A stretch of 60,223 bases of DNA from Deltaproteobacteria bacterium (GTDB lineage Bacteria; Myxococcota_A; UBA9042). The notes under the pieces are model-generated. The model had not been told where the DNA came from. It ran no database searches and saw only the letters and a program-made list of their open reading frames with translations. The stretch covers positions 1-60,223 of the forward strand of contig VGRO01000014.1 in assembly GCA_016875335.1 (NCBI GenBank), read 5' to 3'. Both the position numbers and the translations under genes were made by a program. This document shows positions 8,506-17,209 of the stretch, one piece after another. Position 1 is the stretch's first letter. Each line of letters starts with the position of its first letter.

Positions 8506-9195
8506 GTGGTTCGTCCTCTGGTCCTCGTAGTTGCCTTGCTCACCTGTGCCTGCGCACTGAGTCTGGCAGGCATCTGGCGGGCGCGCGCCGCTGGCCCGAC
8601 GGGGCAGGTGGCGGGTACCGTCAAGGTCACGCTCAAGGGCGTGCCCAAGGCCAATGCGGCCGGGGTCGTGCTGTACCTCGTCGGCTTTTCTGAGCCGGCG
8701 TCGGCCGCCAAGCCGCAGATGGTCATGGAGGCCAAGGGGTTCGTCCCGATGGTGCTGCCGGTCACGGCGGGGCAGACCGTGGATTTCCCGAACCGCGACA
8801 CCGTGTTCCACAACGTGTTCTCGGCGTCGGCCACCAAGCCCTTCGACCTCGGCCAGTACCCGCAGGGCGAGTCCAAGTCGCGGCTTTTCAACGCACCCGG
8901 GGTGGTGGACGTCTACTGCAACATCCACCCGCAGATGGCGGCCACGATCCTGGTGCTGCCGAACCGCAAATGGGCGGTCGTTGGCAAAGACGGTCAGTTC
9001 ACCATCGAGGGCGTACCGCCGGGCAAGTGGACGCTTTATGGCTACAGCCGTTTCGCCGACAAGCCGGTCAAGCGCGAGATCGAGGTTCACGCCGATGCCA
9101 CCGTCCGGCTGGACCTGGCGATCGACGAGGTGCGCACCGAGACGCCACACATGAACAAATTCGGCCAACCGTACGGCAAAGGCGCGTACAAGTAG
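8506..9195 (+). CDS. Secreted cupredoxin-like (type 1 copper) protein
   Basis: A 229-aa exported protein starting at GTG 8506 with GGAG 7 nt upstream. A hydrophobic N-terminus (1-22) is followed by a cupredoxin-like domain. The copper ligands expected of a plastocyanin-type site are visible: His101 (TVFHNVF), Cys137, His140 and Met143 (YCNIHPQM). Residues 160-205 look like a carboxypeptidase-regulatory-like beta sandwich (GVPPGKWTLYGYS). Related proteins are annotated as methylamine-utilisation or plastocyanin-like; the partner here is unknown. It is 6 nt upstream of the cyclase gene, so a periplasmic copper or redox protein is made together with a membrane cyclase. Confidence 0.85.
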   Translation: MVRPLVLVVALLTCACALSLAGIWRARAAGPTGQVAGTVKVTLKGVPKANAAGVVLYLVGFSEPASAAKPQMVMEAKGFVPMVLPVTAGQTVDFPNRDTVFHNVFSASATKPFDLGQYPQGESKSRLFNAPGVVDVYCNIHPQMAATILVLPNRKWAVVGKDGQFTIEGVPPGKWTLYGYSRFADKPVKREIEVHADATVRLDLAIDEVRTETPHMNKFGQPYGKGAYK

Positions 9196-9201
9196 GCGGC
9201 G

Positions 9202-11241
9202 ATGGGTTCGCTTCGCGCGCGGCTGGTGGCGGTTCTTGCGCTGGTCGCCCTGTTGGCGGTCGGCAGCTTGGTGTTTGCGGCGCGACGGCTGATGGAGGAC
9301 CGCGCCGAACAGCAGGCGCGCATCGACTTCGAGTCCGCGAAGGACCAGCTCGATCGCAGTTTGTCGCTGCGCTACGAGGCGTTCCGGTCGATCAGCGACT
9401 TGAGCTACGTGCTGCCGGTGTTTCGGCAGATCGCCGCGGGCACCGACGACGCCGCCGATTTTGGCCTGGGATCCGAGCAGGGCGACGCCGACCGCACCGA
9501 GTTGCTGCACCAGAACCTCGTTGACGCCGATTGGAGCTGGGCGCGCCAGGCAGGATCGCAAGCCCTGGTCGCCGTGGCCGACGGCAAAGGGCGCCTGCTG
9601 TATTCGACCGCCGCGCCCGGCAACGTCGGCCGGTCGCTGACGCGGTTGTCCGCCGTGCATCAGGCCCTGACCGCGGACGATGCGACGCCAACTGCAGGAG
9701 GTGTCCACGACAGCGGCGCGATGGTCATCGACGGTCACGATCCGCTGCTCTTTGACGCGGGTCTGTGGCCGGCGCCGGGCGCGCCAGGGCTGCACGTCGT
9801 GCTGGTGCGCGCGACGATGCTCGGCGGCCAGCCCAAGGCGCTTTTCGTGCAGGTGGTGCGCGCCAAGGACCTGCTGGCCGACGTCGCCCTGACCAGCCGC
9901 GGCACCCATATGGCCCTGGTCAGCCCGGCCGGCAAGCACGAGGGCGACGTGCCGCGACCGGTGGCCGAGGCCGTGCTGGCGGGTCAGGACCACGTGACGC
10001 GCGCCCACATGCACGAAGGTCGGCGCTGGCTGGCCTACAAGCACCTGCTGCGCGACATCGAGGGCCGCCAGACCATCGGCCAATTGGTCATCGGCCGCGA
10101 CGTCGACACCGGCTTTGCGGCGCTCCTGGCGGTGCGCAACGCCTTGGCGCTGGCGGCGCTCGCTTCGCTGTTGGTCGCCATGGTCGCGGGGGCCGTTTTC
10201 GCGCAGCGGCTGGCCAAGCCGGTGCTGGCGATTGAGAAGGCGGCGACCAAGGTGGCCGATGGCGACCTCGACGTGCAAGTGCAGGCGACGGGGCCCACCG
10301 AGATTCAGCGGTTGGCCGACAGTTTCAACGCAATGACCCGCGGCCTGCGCGAGCGCCAGAAACTGGAGCGCACGTTCAAGCGCTACCTTGCCCCCGAAGT
10401 CGTCGACTACTTGCTCAACAACCCCGAGGCGCAGCAAGGCGGCCAGCGGCGCACGCTGACGGTCATGTTCAGCGACATCGCCGGCTTTACCCACTTCGCC
10501 GAGACGCGACCGCCCGAGGAGGTCGTGGAAATCCTCAACACCTACCTCGCGGAGCTGGCCAGCGCGATTTCGATTTCCGGCGGCGTGGTCGACAAGTTCA
10601 TCGGCGACAACGCCATGGGCTTCTTTGGCGCGCCGATTCCGCGTGCCGACCACGCCGCGCGCGCCTGCGTTGCCGCGCTGCGGCAGTTGGATGCTTTGCA
10701 CCGCATCGCCTTGCTCGACCGGGCCCGCCACTGGCCCAAGTTGTCGGTGCGCATCGGCATCCACACCGGCGACATGGTGGTCGGCAACGTCGGCGGCCAC
10801 CAGACCCAGGACTACACCGTCGTCGGCGATGCCGTGAATCTGGCCTCGCGCATCGAGGGCGCCAACAAGGTGTATCACACCCAGGTGTTGTTGACGGACG
10901 CGACCAAGGCCGCCGCGCAAGCCAATCCCAGCCACAGTTTCCGTTTTCGCGAGGTCGACCTCGTGCGCGTGGTCGGCAAGCAGACGCCCGTGCGGCTGTA
11001 CACGCTTGACGGCCTCGCCGAGGACAAGTCGGCGATTTCCGAAGACGCGGCGCAGGCCTATGCGCTGGGTCTTTCGGCCTACCGGGTGGGTGCGTTTGCC
11101 GAGGCGGCCGTGCAATTCCACTTGGCCGCAAGCCTGGCCCCGCACGACGGACCTTGCGGCGAAATGGCGCGCCGGTGCGAAGCGTTGCGCCGCGATCCGC
11201 CGTTGCAGTGGGACGGCGTGTGGACGCTGACGGCCAAGTAG
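9202..11241 (+). CDS. Membrane-bound class III adenylate cyclase with HAMP domain
   Basis: A 679-aa protein with one N-terminal membrane helix, a periplasmic sensor of about 280 residues, a second helix near 310-333, a HAMP linker (about 333-385), and a class III nucleotidyl cyclase domain (about 405-600). The catalytic domain shows the first metal Asp in MFSDIAGFT, the second in IGDNAMGFF, the adenine-selecting Lys in VDKFIGD, the second substrate-site Asp in DYTVVGDAVNLASR and the transition-state Arg in that motif. It should therefore make cAMP. A short C-terminal segment may be TPR-like. It is the last gene of the operon with the cupredoxin, so the sensor may read copper or redox state in the periplasm (inference). 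Confidence 0.93.
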   Translation: MGSLRARLVAVLALVALLAVGSLVFAARRLMEDRAEQQARIDFESAKDQLDRSLSLRYEAFRSISDLSYVLPVFRQIAAGTDDAADFGLGSEQGDADRTELLHQNLVDADWSWARQAGSQALVAVADGKGRLLYSTAAPGNVGRSLTRLSAVHQALTADDATPTAGGVHDSGAMVIDGHDPLLFDAGLWPAPGAPGLHVVLVRATMLGGQPKALFVQVVRAKDLLADVALTSRGTHMALVSPAGKHEGDVPRPVAEAVLAGQDHVTRAHMHEGRRWLAYKHLLRDIEGRQTIGQLVIGRDVDTGFAALLAVRNALALAALASLLVAMVAGAVFAQRLAKPVLAIEKAATKVADGDLDVQVQATGPTEIQRLADSFNAMTRGLRERQKLERTFKRYLAPEVVDYLLNNPEAQQGGQRRTLTVMFSDIAGFTHFAETRPPEEVVEILNTYLAELASAISISGGVVDKFIGDNAMGFFGAPIPRADHAARACVAALRQLDALHRIALLDRARHWPKLSVRIGIHTGDMVVGNVGGHQTQDYTVVGDAVNLASRIEGANKVYHTQVLLTDATKAAAQANPSHSFRFREVDLVRVVGKQTPVRLYTLDGLAEDKSAISEDAAQAYALGLSAYRVGAFAEAAVQFHLAASLAPHDGPCGEMARRCEALRRDPPLQWDGVWTLTAK

Positions 11242-11317
11242 CGCGGTCTGCTGCCCCGGGCAGCGAACGGAGGGTCACCTCGGGAATTCGTGGACCTGGC
11301 GTTCGCCGTTCGCCCCT

Positions 11318-13126
11318 TCAACTGGCCGCGCGCGGATTCGCCTGCCCGGGCGCCACGTTCGGTGGCCGCCGTCCGACCCCTGCGAACCGCGCCAGCGCCA
11401 ACAAATGCAGCGCCTCGTCGGTGGTCCTGGCGTGGCGCGGCGGCACCAGACCCGCCAATTCCGCGCGCTGATCTGCCGTGGGCGGTTGTCGGCGCCAAGT
11501 CGCCTTGGCGTGCGCCGATTGCCAGGCCTTGGTGCCGCGCTGCTCGATCTCCCAATCGACGGCGGCGACGGCCTCTTCGGCGGTCGAGAAGCGGGCACGT
11601 TCCTGGCCCAAGAGCGTCACCAGCCAACGCTTGCCGCGCAGCGCCACCGGCTGAACGCGCGCCTCGTCCATCTGTCCCGGTTTGGGCTCCCAGTGCAGGG
11701 CCAGACCGGCCTTGCCGAGCGACACCCAAGCCAGCGGCGAAATCGCCGTGATCTCGCGGTCCACTTTCAGGGTCAGCGGGTCAAACGCTGCGGCGCGCTG
11801 CTTGACCTCGTCGAGCGTGATCGCACCGGCCTCCCACTCAAAGCCCGGGTGGTCGAAAAGCAGGTCGCGCCACTGCTTTGCGGCCTCGTCGGCGCGTTCA
11901 CCCTGCAGGTCCAGGTTGCGCGGCGCACCGTGCAGGCTCGGCAGCGAACACAGCGAAAGCTGCGATACGTCGGCGAAATCCAACACCAGGCAGTCGGCCT
12001 TGCCGGGGTGCAGCCGCGTACCGCGCCCCACGCACTGGGCGTACAGCGTCTCACTGCGGGTCGGCCGGGCCATGGCGATGCAACTGACGCCCGGATCGTC
12101 AAACCCCTCGGTCAGCACCGCAACATTGGTCAGCACTTGCAAGCTGCCCTGCCTGAACGATTCCAGGACCCGGGCGCGCTGGTCGCGCGGCATCTCGCCG
12201 TGGACGAATCCGGCCGATATGCCGAGCAGGCTCAGGGCCTTGGCCAGGTGCATCGCGTGGGCGACGGTCACGCAAAAGGCGATCGTCCTGCGGTCGCGCG
12301 CCAGTTCCTGGATCGACCGCGCCACCAGGGCGTTGCGCTGTTCGATGTCCACTGCCTCGGCCAGCGGTTGCAGTTGCAGGTCGCCGTCGTACTCTGGACG
12401 CACCCCGGTCAGGTCCGCGGCGGTCTCGATGCGGTAGCCGCGCATCGGCACCAAGTACCCCTCGTCGATCATGTCCAGCAGCGTCCGCGTGTACACGATG
12501 CACTCGAACACCCGATCGAGCCCCATGCCGTCGGCGCGCGCCGTCGTGGCCGTGACGCCGAGCAGCGTGCCCGGCCAGTCCGGGTCGAACGCGCCCAGCC
12601 GCGTCAGCACGCGCAGGTTGTCGTCGGCGGTCGCATGGTGGCATTCGTCGTAGATGATGAGGCCGAATTGCCGCACGGCCAGCACCCTGTCCAGCCGTGC
12701 CTCGTGCAGCGACCGCACGCTCGCCACCACGGCTCTGCACCCCGCGGGCGCCACGAGGCCCGCCTGTTCGATCGCCACCAGCGCCGGGTCGCCGAGCGCC
12801 GCTGCCAGCTTGTCGCGGGCCTGGCGCACCAGTTCGTCGCGGTGGGCGATCACCAGAACGGGTTTGTGGGCCATCGTCGCCAACCGCGCGAACACCACGG
12901 TCTTGCCCGCGCCGGTCGGCAGCACGACGATCATCCGCCGCACCCCCTGTTTGCGGGCGGCGATGACCGCGTCGATGGCAGCGCGCTGGTAGGGGCGCAG
13001 GGTCGGGGCGGGCATGGGCTCCAGGTCCGGTCGACGGGTTGCGACGGCCGCGGAATTTTGCCACGTTCCGGCGCCCGCCGGCACCGGCTGGGCTGCGAGG
13101 CGAAGTTGGAAGGGTTGATCAGCCAT
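11318..13126 (-). CDS. DEAD/DEAH-box superfamily 2 helicase (RecQ/type III restriction-like)
   Basis: A 602-aa helicase. Residues about 45-230 hold Walker A (LPTGAGKTVV), motif II DECH (YDECHHA) and motif III (VTATTAR). The helicase-C domain has VHGEMPRDQRA, TEGFDDPG and a motif VI QCVGRGTRLHPGK. The layout matches SSL2/ResIII-like DNA helicases of accessory or repair function. The remaining 200 residues are not recognised. Start ATG 13126 follows a GGAGCAGGA site. The gene is divergent from the HAD phosphatase gene and convergent with the cyclase gene; a short GCTGCCC/GGGCAGC palindrome lies in the 76-nt gap with the latter. Confidence 0.9.
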   Translation of the reverse strand: MADQPFQLRLAAQPVPAGAGTWQNSAAVATRRPDLEPMPAPTLRPYQRAAIDAVIAARKQGVRRMIVVLPTGAGKTVVFARLATMAHKPVLVIAHRDELVRQARDKLAAALGDPALVAIEQAGLVAPAGCRAVVASVRSLHEARLDRVLAVRQFGLIIYDECHHATADDNLRVLTRLGAFDPDWPGTLLGVTATTARADGMGLDRVFECIVYTRTLLDMIDEGYLVPMRGYRIETAADLTGVRPEYDGDLQLQPLAEAVDIEQRNALVARSIQELARDRRTIAFCVTVAHAMHLAKALSLLGISAGFVHGEMPRDQRARVLESFRQGSLQVLTNVAVLTEGFDDPGVSCIAMARPTRSETLYAQCVGRGTRLHPGKADCLVLDFADVSQLSLCSLPSLHGAPRNLDLQGERADEAAKQWRDLLFDHPGFEWEAGAITLDEVKQRAAAFDPLTLKVDREITAISPLAWVSLGKAGLALHWEPKPGQMDEARVQPVALRGKRWLVTLLGQERARFSTAEEAVAAVDWEIEQRGTKAWQSAHAKATWRRQPPTADQRAELAGLVPPRHARTTDEALHLLALARFAGVGRRPPNVAPGQANPRAAS

Positions 13127-13189
13127 CGTCCTGCTCCCGGGCCGCACCTGCGCACGGCTCCTGCCGCCGCGCTGCGCGCCATCCAAACG

Positions 13190-13918
13190 GTGCTGACCGA
13201 CATCGACGGCACCATGACGCGCGCCGGTCGCATCCCCGCTGAAGTGATCGCAGCGGCGGGAGCTTTTGCCGCGGCCGGGGTCGAAGTTTTTCCGGTCACC
13301 GGCCGATCGGCGGGCGAAGCGCTGGGACTTGCGCGCTATATCCCCGCGTTTCGACGGGCCATTGCCGAAAACGGCGGCGTGCTGGTGGTGCCCGATCGGC
13401 CGATCAGGTTTTTGCGGCCGGCGGTCGATGCGGCGCAGTTGGCGCGGGCTGCACAGGTGCTGGGCGGCGGGGCTTGGCGGCTGGCGCCCTGTTCGGCGTT
13501 TCGATTGACCGACCAGGCGTTCGAGCGCGATGGCCGCAGCGACGCCGATCTGGACGCCGCCCGTCACGCCGCGGCGCAGATGGATCTGTGCCTGACGTGG
13601 TCGAGCGTGCACATCCACCTGACACTGCAGCCGCCCGACAAGGGGGCCGGAGCGCTGGCCGTGTTGGCCGAGCACGGCGCGGACCCGCAGACGGCGCTGG
13701 CGATCGGCGACGCGCCCAACGACGAAGGCCTGTGGCACGCCGGCCGTTTCGGCCTCACGGTGGGCACGGCCGATGTCCTGCATTGCTGGCCGCGCTTGCG
13801 GCACCGACCGGAGTACACCGTCGGTCCGGCAGGCGAAGGTTGGTGCGAGATGGCCGCCGAGGTGCTGCAAGCGCGTGGAATCCTTGGTGGAAACGGGAGC
13901 CCGCCGGGCAGTGGGTGA
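13190..13918 (+). CDS. HAD-superfamily (type IIB, Cof-like) hydrolase
   Basis: About 242 aa. Motif I is TDIDGTMT with the nucleophile Asp, motif II is the Thr in FPVTGRS, motif III the Lys in PDKGAGAL, and motif IV GDAPNDEGLW. This is the arrangement of Cof/mannosyl-phosphoglycerate phosphatase-like sugar phosphatases. The substrate is not deducible. The start is uncertain: GTG 13190 gives MLTDIDGT at the N-terminus, but CTG or TTG codons upstream would keep a longer leader. Its end overlaps the leader of mgtE, so the two are probably co-transcribed. Confidence 0.8.
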   Translation: MLTDIDGTMTRAGRIPAEVIAAAGAFAAAGVEVFPVTGRSAGEALGLARYIPAFRRAIAENGGVLVVPDRPIRFLRPAVDAAQLARAAQVLGGGAWRLAPCSAFRLTDQAFERDGRSDADLDAARHAAAQMDLCLTWSSVHIHLTLQPPDKGAGALAVLAEHGADPQTALAIGDAPNDEGLWHAGRFGLTVGTADVLHCWPRLRHRPEYTVGPAGEGWCEMAAEVLQARGILGGNGSPPGSG

Positions 13919-14000
13919 CGCCCGTGCCCGATGGTGCTATGCCGCCGCCCCGGCCGGAGCGCCCGCCGGCCTCGGCCCATCCACCGCAATCGAGGACGCC

Positions 14001-15299
14001 GTGCAGGTGAGCGAGCTGACCGAAGCGTGGCCGGACTACGATCGCCAAGAGCGGTTGGCGGGTTTCCATGCGCTCAGCCGCGAGGACGCCGAGGAGTTCT
14101 TTACGGCGCTGCCGTCGCGTGATTCTGCCGAGTTCCTGCTCGAATTGCCGCCGCTCGAGCGCAAGACCTGGATGCGCATGTTGCCGCCCGACGACGCGGT
14201 GGACCTGCTGCAAGAGGTTTCTTCTGAGGATCGCGTCGCGCTGCTCGGCTTGCTCGACGAAGTGAACCGCAAGGAAGTCGCGGTGCTGCTGGCGTACGCC
14301 GAAGACGACGCCGGCGGGCTCATGTCCACCCGCTTTGCCCGTGTGCGGCCAGATTTGCGCGTGGACGAAGCCCTGCTCTACTTGCGGCGCCAGGCCCGCG
14401 ACAACCTGGAGACGATGTACTACGTCTATGTGCTGGACAACGAACAGCATTTGCTGGGTGTCGTATCGCTACGGCAGCTCTTTCAGGCGGCGGCTGGGGC
14501 TACGGTGGCCGACGTGATGACCAAGCAGGTCGACGCCGTCCGCCATGACATGGACCAGGAGGCTTTGAGCCGAAAGTACAAGCAGCACACGTATTTCGCG
14601 CTGCCGGTGGTCGATGGTTTCGGGCGCATGAAGGGTATTGTCACCCACGACGACATCGTCGATGTGGTCGACGAAGAGGCGACCGAGGACGCCCAGAAGT
14701 TCGGCGGCATGGAGGCGCTGGACGCGCCCTATCTCGACGCCGGTTTTTTCGAGATGTTCAAGAAGCGCGCGGGTTGGCTGTGCGTGCTTTTCCTGGGCGA
14801 GATGCTGACGGCGAGCGCCATGGCGCACTTCGAGGCCGAGATCGCCAAGGCCGTGGTGCTCACGCTTTTCGTGCCGCTCATCATCAGCTCCGGCGGCAAC
14901 TCGGGGTCGCAGGCCTCGACGCTGGTCATTCGCGCCATGGCGCTCGGCGAGCTGCGCATGCGCGATGCCTTTCGCGTGGCGCGGCGCGAGTTTGCGTCCG
15001 GTCTTGCGCTCGGCGCGGTGCTGGCCGTGATGGGGCTGCTGCGGGTCGTGCTGGCCGATGCGATGTTCGGCAGCTACGGCGATCATGCCCTGCGGGTTGG
15101 ATTGGCGGTCGGGATTTCGCTCATCGGCGTGGTCCTCTTCGGCACGCTCGCCGGATCGATGCTGCCTTTGTTGTTGCAGCGCGCGGGGTTCGACCCGGCC
15201 AGCGCCTCGGCGCCCTTCGTGGCGACCCTGGTCGACGTATCGGGGCTGCTCATCTATTTTTCGGTGGCCTCCTTGTTGCTCGGCGGGACCTTGCTATAA
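14001..15299 (+). CDS. mgtE: Magnesium transporter MgtE
   Basis: A 432-aa Mg2+ channel of the MgtE family. The cytoplasmic N domain (about 15-130) has superhelical repeats, followed by two CBS domains (about 130-255) that sense Mg2+, then a plug helix and five membrane helices (from about 270). The signature PLIISSGGNSGSQASTL is present in the pore region. The GTG start at 14001 has GAGGA just upstream; GTG 14007 is an alternative. Confidence 0.93.
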   Translation: MQVSELTEAWPDYDRQERLAGFHALSREDAEEFFTALPSRDSAEFLLELPPLERKTWMRMLPPDDAVDLLQEVSSEDRVALLGLLDEVNRKEVAVLLAYAEDDAGGLMSTRFARVRPDLRVDEALLYLRRQARDNLETMYYVYVLDNEQHLLGVVSLRQLFQAAAGATVADVMTKQVDAVRHDMDQEALSRKYKQHTYFALPVVDGFGRMKGIVTHDDIVDVVDEEATEDAQKFGGMEALDAPYLDAGFFEMFKKRAGWLCVLFLGEMLTASAMAHFEAEIAKAVVLTLFVPLIISSGGNSGSQASTLVIRAMALGELRMRDAFRVARREFASGLALGAVLAVMGLLRVVLADAMFGSYGDHALRVGLAVGISLIGVVLFGTLAGSMLPLLLQRAGFDPASASAPFVATLVDVSGLLIYFSVASLLLGGTLL

Positions 15300-15300
15300 T
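15295..15300 (+). promoter_or_regulatory. Candidate -10 box for the ArsR-type regulator leader
   Basis: A perfect TATAAT in a very GC-rich neighbourhood, ending one base past the mgtE stop. The -35 is poor (TTGTTG at 15273-15278, 16 nt away). If used, transcription would start around 15307 and give a leader of about 290 nt before the ArsR-type gene. Confidence 0.45.
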
Positions 15301-15597
15301 GCCTTTGACGGCATTGCCTGCCGTCGCTCCCCCGCTTCCCAACCGGTCCGAATCGAACGCCAGCGACAGCACGAGGCAACCTGCGCGGATGGGCCGCGCA
15401 TCTTCGATCTTCGCGAACCTCCGACGCTGCCGAGCGCGTGATTTCTTTGTATTCGTTTTCGCTCGGGCCACCGTGCCGCGGGCGGAAAGGATTCCAGTGA
15501 AATCGCGGATGACCCTTGGCGGTCTGCAACGGAGGCGGTCGACTTCGACACCGGCAACCCAATCGTGTCCGCATGCTGCGGACGCTTAGAGGTCCCT
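15301..15597 (+). other. Leader/intergenic region of ArsR-type gene with two hairpins
   Basis: No coding region is convincing in this 297-nt gap. It starts with a perfect hairpin, GACGGCA/TGCCGTC with a 5-nt loop (15307-15325), right at the expected transcription start. It ends with a dyad, GTCCGCA/TGCGGAC (15567-15583), 4 nt before the AGAGG ribosome site. The latter could be an operator or could control ribosome access. The rest shows no further structure I can support. Confidence 0.5.
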
Positions 15598-15912
15598 ATG
15601 TCCCAGAAGTTGATCACCGCTCCGCCCTCCAACGACCAGATCCTGCAGATGGCGACCCGCCTGCGCGTGCTCGGTGAACCGCTGCGCCTGCGCCTGGTCC
15701 ACCAACTGCTGCAGGGCGAGTTCAACGTGACCGCGCTGTCCGTGCAGCTCGGCACGACCCAGCCCAACATCAGCAAGCATCTCAAAGTTCTGCAGCAGAA
15801 CGGCATCGTCACCCGTCGCACCCACAAGTCGTCCGCGTTCTACGGCATCGCCGATCGCTCGGTGGTGACCTTGTGCGACACCGTCCGCACCGGCCTCGGC
15901 ATCTCGGCGTAG
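15598..15912 (+). CDS. ArsR-family winged-helix transcriptional regulator
   Basis: A 104-aa protein with the compact ArsR/SmtB winged-helix fold: LGEPLRLRLVHQLL helix, recognition helix in TTQPNISKHLKVL, and wing GIVTRRTHKSSAFYGI. The metal-binding ELCVCD motif of ArsR or CadC is absent; the equivalent stretch is EFNVTAL, and the only Cys is near the C-terminus (TLCDTVRT). The effector is probably not a metal bound at the alpha-3 site. ATG 15598 has AGAGG 5 nt upstream. The dyad at 15567-15583 would suit autoregulation (inference). Confidence 0.88.
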   Translation: MSQKLITAPPSNDQILQMATRLRVLGEPLRLRLVHQLLQGEFNVTALSVQLGTTQPNISKHLKVLQQNGIVTRRTHKSSAFYGIADRSVVTLCDTVRTGLGISA

Positions 15913-15936
15913 TCCGCGCAGTCTGCCTTTCGCGCC

Positions 15937-15989
15937 CCGGCGCGGTCGCGATCCCCACAACCGGATCGGGCCGCGCCGGTGGCGTTTTT
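15937..15989 (+). terminator. Rho-independent terminator after ArsR-type gene
   Basis: CCGGCGCGG (15937-15945) pairs with CCGCGCCGG (15971-15979), extended inward by GATCC/GGATC, and is followed by TGGCG and five T. Confidence 0.8.
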
Positions 15990-16132
15990 GGAGCTGGTGG
16001 CCACAAAGCGGGGCCTGGACACCCCACCTTGCGTGTCAGTCGTGCAACACCGCGCGGCAAAACGCGCCGCCAAACCGATCATCCCGCGCCGCCAGAAAAA
16101 ACGGCGGGTCCGGCAAACCGAGCGGAGGGGCG

Positions 16133-17209
16133 ATGTTGCAGCGAAGGAACGCACGAGCGGCGGCGGGGTGGGCTGTCGCCACCTGGGCTGTGGCCTGTAC
16201 ACAGGCAGCGCCACCGGAACCCGTGAATCGACCCGCGGCGCCCACAGGGGCCGAGGCGCCCCACGCCCTGCCGGTCGCCGGACCCATGCCCGCCCGTGGT
16301 TCGGCCGTCGCTCCGGTGGTCGCGACCAACCCGGTACAAGGGGGTGCGTGGCGGCGCTTCGAGGTCGCGCGATTGCCCTGGGGTTCCGGCCCCGGGCAGG
16401 CCGGACGCGTGGCCGAGGGCGACCAGAACCTCGAAGGCCCGATGGCCATCGACGTTTCGGCAGACGGCAGCGTGTGGCTGCTCGACCAGGTCAACCGGCG
16501 CATCCTGGTGTTTGCCGACGGTCAGGCGCCGCGTGCAATTGCAGCGCCTCGCACTGCCCAGGACCTCGTCGTGGACGGTGCCGGTCAGCCGTGGACCCTG
16601 GACCGGCTCGTCGATCGCCAGGTCCGTCAACTCGACGCCCAAACGGGTCAAGTGGCGCAGACGCTCGACCTTGCCGCCGCGGGGGTCGCCGAGCCGGGGC
16701 TGTCTACCGCACTGTGGCTGCACCAGGGGCACCTGTGGCTCGAACTGGAGAACACGCACCTGGTGCCGCTGCAGTCCAAGTCCGCGGCAATCAAGGGCCG
16801 GCCGTCGCGCGATGGCCACTGGCTGCTGAGCGCGCTGCGCGTCCCGCCCGACAAGGTCGCAGTGGCCGGTGTGCAGGTTGGCCAGACCGAATCTGGGGCG
16901 CCGGGGGTGGCGCTGCAGCACCAGTTCGACCTGCCGGTGTGGGCGATTGCCGACCTCGACAGCGACGCCGGTGGCCGCGTATGGCTGACCGCCGACCTGG
17001 TGCGCTTTGGGCCAGACGATCGGCCCGCGGATCGCAAGCGCATGGCGATCGCCTGGACGCCGCAGGGCAAGGTCGCGGCCCAGGTCGCACTCTGCGCGCC
17101 TGAGGGGGCCGAGGAGCAGTTCCGCACCGTGCGGATCACCACCGCGGGCGAAATCGTCAACCTGTGCCGTGGACCGCTGGGCATCGTGGTCGAGAGGTGG
17201 GCGCCATGA
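16133..17209 (+). CDS. Exported NHL/beta-propeller-like lipoprotein
   Basis: A 358-aa protein. The start ATG 16133 follows GGAGGGG. The N-terminus is hydrophobic and ends in WAVACTQ, a probable lipobox, then a Pro/Ala linker. The body has repeating blades of the form DVSADGSVWLLDQVNRRILVF and DLVVDGAGQPWTLDRL, typical of NHL or six-bladed propellers. No enzyme motif is seen. Its stop overlaps the start of the next gene (ATGA at 17206-17209), so the two proteins are translationally coupled and probably work together at the cell surface. Confidence 0.75.
   Translation: MLQRRNARAAAGWAVATWAVACTQAAPPEPVNRPAAPTGAEAPHALPVAGPMPARGSAVAPVVATNPVQGGAWRRFEVARLPWGSGPGQAGRVAEGDQNLEGPMAIDVSADGSVWLLDQVNRRILVFADGQAPRAIAAPRTAQDLVVDGAGQPWTLDRLVDRQVRQLDAQTGQVAQTLDLAAAGVAEPGLSTALWLHQGHLWLELENTHLVPLQSKSAAIKGRPSRDGHWLLSALRVPPDKVAVAGVQVGQTESGAPGVALQHQFDLPVWAIADLDSDAGGRVWLTADLVRFGPDDRPADRKRMAIAWTPQGKVAAQVALCAPEGAEEQFRTVRITTAGEIVNLCRGPLGIVVERWAP

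Noticed and set aside
15341-15365. GGTCCGAATCGAAC stretch as a tRNA T-arm
   Set aside because: There is no acceptor stem, anticodon arm or CCA end around it.
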